NCBI GenBank assembly: GCA_963805705.1
Contig: CAWDVH010000003.1
Location: 1 to 64,000, forward strand
Direction of reading: 5' to 3'
Length of the DNA stretch: 64,000 nucleotides
Source of the DNA: CAWDVH01 sp963805705
GTDB lineage: Bacteria > Actinomycetota > Actinomycetes > Streptosporangiales > Streptosporangiaceae
Part shown: in pieces, positions 52,405 through 59,783 of the stretch
How positions within the stretch are numbered: the stretch's first letter is position 1
Layout of the letters: each line of letters begins with the position of its first letter
Program-made: the position numbers and the translations under genes
The notes under the pieces: model-generated
Databases searched by the model: none
What the model was told of the DNA's origin: nothing
The model's input: the letters and a program-made list of their open reading frames with translations, nothing else

Positions 52405-52753
52405 GTCGTCCCCCGGTTGCGAGCGAGACTTATACCTGTCCAGAGCCCGCCGAACCAGCGCAGATACATGCCCGCACCAGCCGCAGGCACGCCCGCACGG
52501 GTCGCAGCGGGGCGAGCCGGGCTCCAGGCCACCACTGCGTCCCCGACAGCGGCGGCCTTCTGTAACGACTCAACCAAAAAGTTCACGTTCTCTTGACAGC
52601 GGGGTAAGGCAGCTTGACACTACTGGACATATTGAAACGTTCCACACCTGGCCGGGCGACACCGGATCCCGGTGCCCTCCAGGGCCGGCGAAGGACCGGC
52701 CGCCATCAGCGTGCGGGCCATCGCCCGGCTCGCGGCGAGCGGAGAGGGGAGTC
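52405..52753. other. Gene-free stretch before the rhamnose operon
   Basis: 349 bases. It holds two TTGACA boxes (52593-52598 and 52614-52619), the candidate LacI operator at 52632-52644, and a ~110-base leader before the first gene. A clear -10 cannot be assigned. AT-richer between 52,560 and 52,650. No gene seen. Confidence 0.55.
52632..52644. promoter_or_regulatory. Candidate LacI-family operator of the rhamnose operon
   Basis: TTGAAACGTTCCA, a near-palindrome around the central CG as in many LacI-family sites. The same pattern with one changed base (TTGACACGTTCCA) precedes the LacI gene at 63,578. It lies 110 bases before the first gene and close to two TTGACA boxes, so binding would block transcription. 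Confidence 0.65.
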
Positions 52754-54527
52754 ATGAGCCCTGGGCACAGCCCCGACGGCCATGACGGCGACGGCATCCC
52801 GCGCCCCGGCTCCGCGCGGCCGCAGGCAGGAACCTCACCGGAAGCAACCCCGACGGCAGGGACCCCGACGGCAGAGAGCCCACCGGGAGAAATCTCGGCG
52901 GCAGAAACCCCGACGGCAGGGACCCCGACGGCAGGGACCCCGGCGGCAGAAACCCCGACGGCAGACACCTCTGCGGCAGAAACGCCGGCGGCAGGCCAGG
53001 CCGCGACTACCGGACTGCCGGCGCGCGGCTCCCCGGCTGACACTCCAGCACGCCGCCAAGTCGTTCGGGGCCGTGCGTGCCGTCATCGACGCATCGATCG
53101 AGCTGTACGGCGGCGAGGCGCACGCGCTGGTCGGGGAGAACGGCGCGGGCAAGTCCACGCTGGTCAAGATGCTGGCCGGAGTGCACCAGCCGGATAGCGG
53201 GCAGCTGCTGGTAGGCGGCCGCCCGGTCGCGCTGCACGGTCCCGCCGCCGCCAGGGATGCCGGGATCGCGGTCATCTACCAGGAGCCCACCCTCTTCCCC
53301 GACCTGACCGTGGCGGAGAACATCTTCATGGGCCGCCAGCCCCTGCGCCCTGGCCGGCGGATCGACGCGTCGGCCATGCGGGCGCAGGCGGCCAGGATCT
53401 TCGAGCAACTGGGCGACCCGCTCGATCCGGGCCGGATCTGCCGCGGGCTGTCCATCGCCGACCAGCAGATCGTCGAGATCGCCAAGGCGCTATCGCTGCA
53501 GGCCAGGATCATCGTGATGGACGAGCCGACGGCCGCGCTGTCGGCGACCGAGGTCGCCCGGCTGTTCGACGTGGTTGCGGCCCTGCGGGCGGGCGGCGCG
53601 GCGGTGCTGTTCATCTCGCACCGCCTGGAGGAGGTCTTCGAGATCTGCCAGCGCGTCACCGTGATGCGCGATGGGCGGCACGTGCTGAGCCGGGAGCTCG
53701 CGGGCCTGACCGCCGATGACCTGGTCCGGGCGATGGTCGGCAGGCAGATGGCCGAGCGCCCGGCCGCCGAGCAAAGCGTGCCGGGCGAGCAGGTGCTGCG
53801 GGTCGACCGCCTGACCAGCGAGGGCGTCTTCACCGACATCTCGTTCGAGGTGCGGGCCGGGGAGATCGTGGCTTTCGCGGGGCTGGTCGGCTCCGGCCGC
53901 AGCGAGGTCGCGCGGGCGATCTTCGGAATCGACCGCTACGACGCCGGGACGGTGACGGTGCGCGGCGCGGCGCTGCGCAAGGCCTCCCCGACGCTCGCGA
54001 TGGCGGCGGGCGTCGGGTTCGTGCCCGAGGACCGCCGCCAGCAGGGCCTGGTCATGGACATGTCCCTGCAGCAGAACGTGGCGCTGGCCTCGCTGGGGCG
54101 GCTGCGCCGGGCCGGGATCATCACCTCCCATGCAGAACGCAACCTCGCCGCCGACTGGGCCCTCCGGCTGCGGATCAAGTTCAGCCGGCTCACCGACCCG
54201 GTCTCCCGGCTCTCCGGCGGCAACCAGCAGAAGGTCGTGCTGGCCAAATGGCTCGGGCGCGAGCCCGTGCTGCTGATCGTCGATGAGCCGACCCGCGGCA
54301 TCGACATCGCCACCAAGGCCGAGGTGCACCGGCTGCTGCTGCAGCTGGCCAGGGACGGGGTCGCGATCCTGATGATCTCCTCGGAACTGCCCGAGGTGCT
54401 GTATGTCGGGGACCGGATACTGGTCATGCTCGAAGGGCGGCTGACGGCGGAGTACGCCCGTGCGGACGCGTCCGAGGAGAAGATCATGTCGGCGGCGACC
54501 GGCCAGCTCGAGGCGCAGGCCCGGTGA
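52754..54527 (+). CDS. rhaT: L-rhamnose ABC importer, ATP-binding protein (one apparent frameshift)
   Basis: Two ABC domains as in sugar importers of the CUT2 type: LVGENGAGKSTLVKMLAGVH with MDEPTAALS; second half GLVGSGRSEVARAIFGIDRY, SRLSGGNQQKVVLAKWLGRE and DEPTRGID. The best start is ATG 52754, with GAGGGGAG close upstream; it opens in a low-complexity Thr/Pro/Ala repeat (~40-85, TPTAGTP units). The ABC core lies one frame further; removing one G at 53036 joins GSP to LTLQHAAKSFGAVRAV and gives ~590 residues. Without this, no good start exists in the ABC frame except an ATG at 52782 giving an Arg-rich repeat. The 3' end overlaps rhaP (GTGA). Confidence 0.85.
52839..52992. repeat. 15-bp tandem repeat in the rhaT leader
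   Basis: About ten copies of a 15-bp unit near GGCAGGGACCCCGAC, with point differences, lie in the first ~240 bases of rhaT. The period is a multiple of three, so copy changes would not alter the frame. Confidence 0.8.
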
Positions 54528-55576
54528 GCGCCACCCTGGCCCCCCGGCGCGAGCCGCCCGGCCCGGCCGCCGATGTCAGCTCGCGCAGGCTCACTGAGCG
54601 GGTGTTCCGGATCAGGGAGTCCGGCATCATCGCTGTCCTGGTGGTCTTCGTCGTGGTCACGACGATCATTCAGCCGCGCTTCCTCAGCCCGCAGAACATC
54701 CACTTCATACTGATCAACACCACGGTCTTCGCGCTGCTCGCGCTGGGCGAGACCATGGTGGTGGTGAGCAGGAACGTCGACCTGTCGATCGGGTCGATCC
54801 TGGGGCTATCGGCCTATCTGTCGGCCAGCCTGTTCGGGCAATCGCCCGGCATCCCCATCCCGGTGGTGTTCCTGGCCGGGCTCGGCATCGGGCTCGCCTG
54901 CGGGGTCGCGAACGGGCTCATGGTGTCCATCGGGCGGGTGCCGAGCCTGGTGGTCACCCTGGCCACGCTCTACATCATCCGGGGAATCGACATCCTGATC
55001 GTGGGCGGGAAAGAGGTGGTCGCGCAGTCGCTGCCCAGCGCGTTCACCTCGATCCCCCAGGCGACGGTGCTCGGGATCCCGTATCTCGCCATCGTGATCG
55101 CGGCGGTCATCGGGGCGGGCGCCTACTACATGCGCTCCTACCGGTCGGGCCGGGACCTGTACGCGATCGGATCGAATCCGGAGGCGGCGCGCCTGGCCGG
55201 CCTGCCGACCGGCAAGCGGGTGTTCACGGCGTTCGCCGCGAGCGGGGCGATCGCCGGGCTAGCCGGGGTGCTATGGGCGGCTCAGTACCAGACCGTCGAT
55301 TCCACGGCCGGAACCGGATACGAACTGCAGGTGATCGCGGCCGTGGTGGTCGGCGGGGTGGCGATCTTCGGCGGCAGCGGGAGCGCGGTCGGCGCGGCGA
55401 TCGGGGCACTTCTGCTCAGCACCATCAACACGGCGCTGAACGTGCTCGGCATCTCACCGTTCTGGGACCAGGCGATCGCCGGTTTCCTGCTCCTGCTGGC
55501 GATCACGCTGGATCGCCTCATCTCGCTCCGGCTGGCGGCCGCACTGCGGGTGGGGAGGAGCGCCCATGGAGCCTGA
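54524..55576 (+). CDS. rhaP: L-rhamnose ABC importer, permease
   Basis: 350 residues. About nine to ten membrane helices; the segment LGETMVVVSRNVDLSIGSIL is the family signature of CUT2 (RbsC-like) permeases, and GIACGVANGLMV-like helices follow (GLGIGLACGVANGLMVSIGR). The GTG start overlaps the rhaT stop by four bases, and its stop overlaps the next permease by eleven. Specificity for rhamnose comes from the operon. Confidence 0.9.
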   Translation: MSATLAPRREPPGPAADVSSRRLTERVFRIRESGIIAVLVVFVVVTTIIQPRFLSPQNIHFILINTTVFALLALGETMVVVSRNVDLSIGSILGLSAYLSASLFGQSPGIPIPVVFLAGLGIGLACGVANGLMVSIGRVPSLVVTLATLYIIRGIDILIVGGKEVVAQSLPSAFTSIPQATVLGIPYLAIVIAAVIGAGAYYMRSYRSGRDLYAIGSNPEAARLAGLPTGKRVFTAFAASGAIAGLAGVLWAAQYQTVDSTAGTGYELQVIAAVVVGGVAIFGGSGSAVGAAIGALLLSTINTALNVLGISPFWDQAIAGFLLLLAITLDRLISLRLAAALRVGRSAHGA

Positions 55577-56600
55577 GCACAGGACGCCGAGCGCATGGCT
55601 GCGGCGGGGACTGCGATGGGAAACGGGCCTGGCTCTGGTGGTCGTGGCCATCGCGGTGTTCGGGGCCAGCACCTCCTCGCAGTTCCTGACCGGCTCGAAC
55701 TCTTTCTATCTCGGCCTGTCGTCCGGCGAGATCGCGATCATGACATTGCCGATGACGCTCATCATCATCAGCGGCGAGATCGACCTGTCGGTCGCGTCGA
55801 TACTCGGGATGTCGAGCGCGCTGCTGGGCCTGCTGTGGAGCAAGGGCTGGCCGATGCCGGCCATCTTCGTCGTCGTCCTGCTGCTCGGCGTGGTGGCCGG
55901 CGCCATCAACGGCCTGCTGGTCACGCGCCTTGGCCTGCCGTCCCTGGCGGTGACGATCGGCACTCTCACGCTGTACCGCGGCGTTGCGCTGATCATTCTC
56001 GGCGCCCGGACGGTCTCCGACTTTCCCGCCACCTACACCAGGATCGGGGTCAGCCCCATTCCGCACACCGAGCTGCCCTGGTCGGTGGGGATCTTCATCG
56101 TGCTGGCCGTGATATTCGGGGTGGTGCTGCACGCCACGCCGTTCGGGCGGTCGATCTACGCCATGGGCGCCAATAAGGAGGCCGCGCTGTTCGCCGGGAT
56201 CCGGGTCCGGCGCAACAAGACCATCCTGTACATCGTGTCCGGCGTCATCTGCGCGTTCGCGGGCATCCTGTGGACCTTCCGCCTCGCCACGGCGGTGCAG
56301 AACAACGGCCTCGGCCTGGAGCTGGACGTGATCGCCATCGTCCTGCTGGCCGGGGTCTCGATCTTCGGCGGCAAGGGAACCATCGTGGGCGTGGTGCTCG
56401 CCGTCCTGGCGTTCGCCGGGCTGCAGAACGCGCTCTTGCTGACGAATTTCAACCAGGAGGCCACCGGCATCGTCACCGGCGCGCTCCTGCTGGCCAGCGT
56501 GTTCGTGCCCAACGCGGCATCATTCGCGACCCGGCTGCGCGAGTCGCTGGCCAGGAGGAACAGCCGCTCACGGCCGGCCATAGGAGCAGGTCATGAATGA
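55566..56600 (+). CDS. rhaQ: L-rhamnose ABC importer, second permease
   Basis: 344 residues, nine to ten helices. MTLPMTLIIISGEIDLSVAS is the CUT2 signature. LLGVVVAGAIN-type helix (LLLGVVAGAINGLLVTRLGL) and GVSIFGGKGTIVGVVLAVLA near the end match RhaQ/RbsC proteins. It forms a heterodimer with the first permease. Coupled to it by an 11-base overlap. It ends before a 15-bp repeat array. Confidence 0.9.
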   Translation: MEPEHRTPSAWLRRGLRWETGLALVVVAIAVFGASTSSQFLTGSNSFYLGLSSGEIAIMTLPMTLIIISGEIDLSVASILGMSSALLGLLWSKGWPMPAIFVVVLLLGVVAGAINGLLVTRLGLPSLAVTIGTLTLYRGVALIILGARTVSDFPATYTRIGVSPIPHTELPWSVGIFIVLAVIFGVVLHATPFGRSIYAMGANKEAALFAGIRVRRNKTILYIVSGVICAFAGILWTFRLATAVQNNGLGLELDVIAIVLLAGVSIFGGKGTIVGVVLAVLAFAGLQNALLLTNFNQEATGIVTGALLLASVFVPNAASFATRLRESLARRNSRSRPAIGAGHE

Positions 56601-56641
56601 CCGCGGGCCGAGGCCGGCACGGACCGTGGCCACGGCCACGA

Positions 56642-56733
56642 AAGAGCACGACACAGAGCACCCCGACACAGAGCACCCCGACACAGAGCACCCCGACACA
56701 GAGCACCCCGACACAGAGCACCCCGACGCAGAC
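56642..56733. repeat. 15-bp tandem repeat between permease and binding-protein genes
   Basis: Six copies of ACACAGAGCACCCCG (the last ones diverged) lie in the 213-base gap after rhaQ. A short open frame (ATG 56593, overlapping the rhaQ stop) reads through it as EHPDT repeats but has no known match. Confidence 0.85.
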
Positions 56734-56813
56734 CACCGGACGCCGGCCACCGGACGCCGGGTCGCGAATTACAGGCTTCCAGTATTTTCGCCCCTAATTG
56801 AAAGGATTCATCC

Positions 56814-57902
56814 ATGAGTGGTTCCCAGAACAGAACATCCCGGCCGGTGACGGTGCTGCGGTCGGCGGCGGTGCTGCTGGCCGCGTCGGCCGTGCTGGCC
56901 GCCTGCGGCTCCTCGGGCGGCTCGACCAGCTCGGCCTCATCCGGGTCATCGTCGGGCTCTGCCTCCGCGGGCGGGATCAAGACCGGCCTGAAGGTCTTCG
57001 TCATCCCGAAGAACCTCGGCAACCCGTACTTCACCACAGCGGACAGCGCGAAGTCCGGCGGGGCCATCGCCGCGCTGGACGCGCTGGGCGAGACCGGGAC
57101 CGAGACCAGCGGAACCGCCGCGACGCCCGCGTCGCAGATCCCGGCCATCCAGGCGGCGATCACCAAGGGCGCCAATGTCCTGCTGGTGTCCGCCACCGAC
57201 CCGACGGCGCTCTGCCCGACGCTCAACAGCGCCATGCAGAAGGGCATCACGGTCGTCACCTACGACTCCGACGCTCCTACCTGCCGTAACTTGTTCATCA
57301 ACCAGGCATCGACCGCGCAGATCGGGACGAGCGAGGTGGACCTGCTGGCCAAGGAGATTAACTCCACCGGGCAGATCGGGATCGTCTCGGCCGCCGCCTC
57401 CGCGACCAACCAGAACGCCTGGATCGGCTTCATGAAGCAGGAGCTGAAGAAGTTCCCGAAGATGCAGCTGGTGTCCACCGTCTACGGTAACGACGATCCG
57501 ACGACCGCTACCCAGGTCACCCAGGGCCTGCTGGAGCAGCACCCGAACCTCAAGGGCATTATCTCGCCGACGACCGTGGGCATCCTGGCCGCCGCGCAGG
57601 TCGTGGACACGCCCAAGTACAAAGGCAAGGTGGCGGTTACCGGCCTCGGTACCCCCGACTCGATGAAGAAGTACGTGGCCGACGGGAGCGTCCAGGCGTT
57701 CGAGCTGTGGAACCCCGCGAACCTCGGCTATCTCGCCGCGTACGCGGCGGTCGAACTCGCCTCCAAGAAGATCACCAGTGCCCAGGGGCAGACGTTTACC
57801 GCGGGCAAGCTCGGGAGCTTCACGGTCGGAGCCGACCACACCATCCTGCTCGGGCCGCCTTTCGTGTTCAACAAGTCCAACATCAGCAACTTCAACTTCT
57901 GA
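56814..57902 (+). CDS. rhaS: L-rhamnose-binding lipoprotein
   Basis: 362 residues. A lipobox LAAC (SAVLAACGSS) ends the signal peptide at ~Cys31, then a Ser/Gly linker. The rest is a Peripla_BP_4 sugar-binding fold: KVFVIPKNLGNPYFTTADSA, then ATDPTALCPTLNSAMQKGIT, VVTYDSDAPTCRNLFINQAS and GVGTPDSMKKYV-type end (VTGLGTPDSMKKYVADGSVQ). It delivers rhamnose to the importer on the outer face of the membrane. AAAGGA lies seven bases before the ATG. It has a 213-base leader with repeats, unlike the coupled genes before it. Confidence 0.92.
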   Translation: MSGSQNRTSRPVTVLRSAAVLLAASAVLAACGSSGGSTSSASSGSSSGSASAGGIKTGLKVFVIPKNLGNPYFTTADSAKSGGAIAALDALGETGTETSGTAATPASQIPAIQAAITKGANVLLVSATDPTALCPTLNSAMQKGITVVTYDSDAPTCRNLFINQASTAQIGTSEVDLLAKEINSTGQIGIVSAAASATNQNAWIGFMKQELKKFPKMQLVSTVYGNDDPTTATQVTQGLLEQHPNLKGIISPTTVGILAAAQVVDTPKYKGKVAVTGLGTPDSMKKYVADGSVQAFELWNPANLGYLAAYAAVELASKKITSAQGQTFTAGKLGSFTVGADHTILLGPPFVFNKSNISNFNF

Positions 57903-57914
57903 TCTGAGCGCGGG

Positions 57915-57992
57915 GGCCGCAGCGCAGGTCGGCAGCGCGCAGAGTCGGCAGCAGCGCAGAGTCGGCAGCAGCGCAGAGTCGGCAGCAGCGCA
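57915..57992. repeat. 17-bp tandem repeat between rhaS and rhaM
   Basis: Four near-identical copies of GCAGAGTCGGCAGCAGC lie in the 221-base gap. A later part of the gap (58000-58110) shows nothing beyond the ribosome site of rhaM. Confidence 0.8.
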
Positions 57993-58123
57993 AGGTCCGG
58001 CATCAGCGGCGTGCCGTCCGGTCCCCCGCCTCTCTCCATGGTCGTGACTGATCGTGGCGGCATCCGTCGCAAGATCGGCCACGATCACGTACCGCCCAGC
58101 GCACAGTTCAGGAGGTCGCCTCG

Positions 58124-58444
58124 ATGGAGCGCGTCTGCTTTCTGGGCCGGATCCGGCCGGACCGGCTCGATGAGTACCGGGAGCGGCACCGGGAAGTCTG
58201 GCCGGAGATGACCGCCGCGCTGCGCGAGGCGGGCTGGGCCAACTACACCCTCTTCCTGGCCGGCGACGGTCTCCTGGTCGGCTACCTGGAGACTGACGAC
58301 TATGCCGCCGCGCTGGAACGGATGGCGCAGACCAGCGTCAACGCCCGCTGGCAGGCGCAGATGCAGTCCTACTTTGCCGACCTCGGCGACCGGCGGCCCG
58401 ATGAGGGCTTTCACCGGCTCGCCGAGATCTTCCACCTCGACTGA
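58124..58444 (+). CDS. rhaM: L-rhamnose mutarotase
   Basis: 106 residues from ATG with GGAGG eight bases upstream. RCFLG-type start (MERVCFLGRIRPDRLDEYRE), RHREVWPEM with the catalytic His, GWANYTLFLAGDGLLVGYLE, and WQAQMQSYFADLGDRRPDEG match RhaM/YiiL, a dimeric ferredoxin-like protein that interconverts alpha- and beta-L-rhamnose so that the isomerase receives the right anomer. Confidence 0.95.
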   Translation: MERVCFLGRIRPDRLDEYRERHREVWPEMTAALREAGWANYTLFLAGDGLLVGYLETDDYAAALERMAQTSVNARWQAQMQSYFADLGDRRPDEGFHRLAEIFHLD

Positions 58445-58445
58445 G

Positions 58446-58510
58446 CCCAGCCGACGAACCCAGCCGACGAACCCAGCTGATCAACCCAGCCGTGAGGCCC
58501 AACGATGAGC
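58446..58510. repeat. 14-bp tandem repeat between rhaM and rhaI
   Basis: About four copies of CCCAGCCGACGAAC (the later ones diverged), then a GATGAGCCCAAC pair, fill the 112-base gap between the two genes. Confidence 0.7.
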
Positions 58511-58556
58511 CCCAACGATGAGCGCAACCCAGTCCTGCTGCCGGGAGATGACCTGA

Positions 58557-59723
58557 ATGGCTGACCTGACCGCCGTTAAGAACGCGCTGCGGGCGCACCG
58601 GATCGAGACGCCGTCATGGGCGTTCGGCAACTCCGGGACCAGGTTCAAGGTTTTCGGCCAGCCCGGCGTCCCCCGCACCCCGCCAGAGAAGATCGATGAC
58701 GCCGCGCAGGTCCATGCCTTCACCGGGGTGGCGCCGAGCGTCGCCGTGCACATCCCGTGGGACAAGACCGACGACTATGCCGCCCTGGCCGCGCACGCCG
58801 CCGCGGCCGGGGTGGCGATCGGGACCGTCAACGCGAACGTGTTCCAGGACGAGGACTACCGGCTGGGCAGCGTCGCCAACCCCGACCCGCGGGTGCGCGC
58901 CAAGGCCGTCGCGCACCTGATCGAGTGCATCGACATCATGGACGCCACCGGCTCGCGTGACCTGAAGCTGTGGTTCGCCGACGGCACCAACTATCCCGGC
59001 CAGGACAGCATCACCGCCCGCCAGAACCGCCTCGCCGATGCCCTCGGGCAGGTCTACCAGCGGCTCGGGCCCAGCCAGCGGATGCTGCTGGAGTACAAGC
59101 TCTTCGAGCCTTCCTTCTACACCACCGATGTCCCCGACTGGGGCACCTCCCTGCTGCACTGCGTCGCCCTCGGCCCGCAGGCGGCCGTCGTGGTGGACAC
59201 CGGCCACCACGCGCCCGGCACCAACATCGAGTTCATCGTCGCCGTCCTGCTGCGCGCCGGGCGGCTCGGCGGCTTCGACTTCAACAGCCGCTTCTACGCC
59301 GACGACGACCTCATGGTCGGCGCGGCCGACCCCTTCCAGCTGTTCCGCATCCTGCACGAAGTCACCCAGGCCGGCGCGCTGGCCCCCGAAGCGGGGATCG
59401 CGTTCATGCTCGACCAGTGCCACAACATCGAGCCCAAGATCCCCGCCCAGATCCGATCGGTGATGAACGTCCAGGAAGCCACGGCCAAGGCACTGCTGGT
59501 CGACTCCGCCGCGCTGGCCACCGCGCAGCAGGAGGGCGACGTGCTCGGCGCCCACGCGGTCCTGATGGACGCTTACAACACCGACGTCCGCCCCCTGCTC
59601 GCCCAGCTGCGCCAGGACATGGGGCTGGACCCCGACCCGGTCGCCGCCTACCATCGCTCCGGCTACGCCGACAAGATCATCAAAGACCGGATCGGCGGCA
59701 CGCCCGCCGGCTGGGGAAGCTGA
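58557..59723 (+). CDS. rhaI: L-rhamnose isomerase, RhaI type
   Basis: 388 residues. A xylose-isomerase-like TIM barrel that converts L-rhamnose to L-rhamnulose with Mn2+. Conserved segments: ETPSWAFGNSGTRFKVFGQP, VAVHIPWDKTDDY, LKLWFADGTNYPGQDSITAR, LLEYKLFEPSFYTTDVPDWG (metal-site Glu), VVVDTGHHAPGTNIEF and GGFDFNSRFYADDDL (metal-site Asp). It belongs to the Pseudomonas stutzeri/actinobacterial form, not the E. coli RhaA form. GGGAG lies nine bases before the ATG. Confidence 0.94.
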   Translation: MADLTAVKNALRAHRIETPSWAFGNSGTRFKVFGQPGVPRTPPEKIDDAAQVHAFTGVAPSVAVHIPWDKTDDYAALAAHAAAAGVAIGTVNANVFQDEDYRLGSVANPDPRVRAKAVAHLIECIDIMDATGSRDLKLWFADGTNYPGQDSITARQNRLADALGQVYQRLGPSQRMLLEYKLFEPSFYTTDVPDWGTSLLHCVALGPQAAVVVDTGHHAPGTNIEFIVAVLLRAGRLGGFDFNSRFYADDDLMVGAADPFQLFRILHEVTQAGALAPEAGIAFMLDQCHNIEPKIPAQIRSVMNVQEATAKALLVDSAALATAQQEGDVLGAHAVLMDAYNTDVRPLLAQLRQDMGLDPDPVAAYHRSGYADKIIKDRIGGTPAGWGS

Positions 59724-59783
59724 CGGCGGGTACGCACAGAGCGAAGGCCAGCTGGCGACGGCTATCCGCAGAAGGAGTAGCAC

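Noticed and set aside
56593..56817. Small gene EHPDT-repeat between rhaQ and rhaS
   Set aside because: It translates a tandem repeat in several frames, has no ribosome site of its own and no family similarity; kept as a repeat only.
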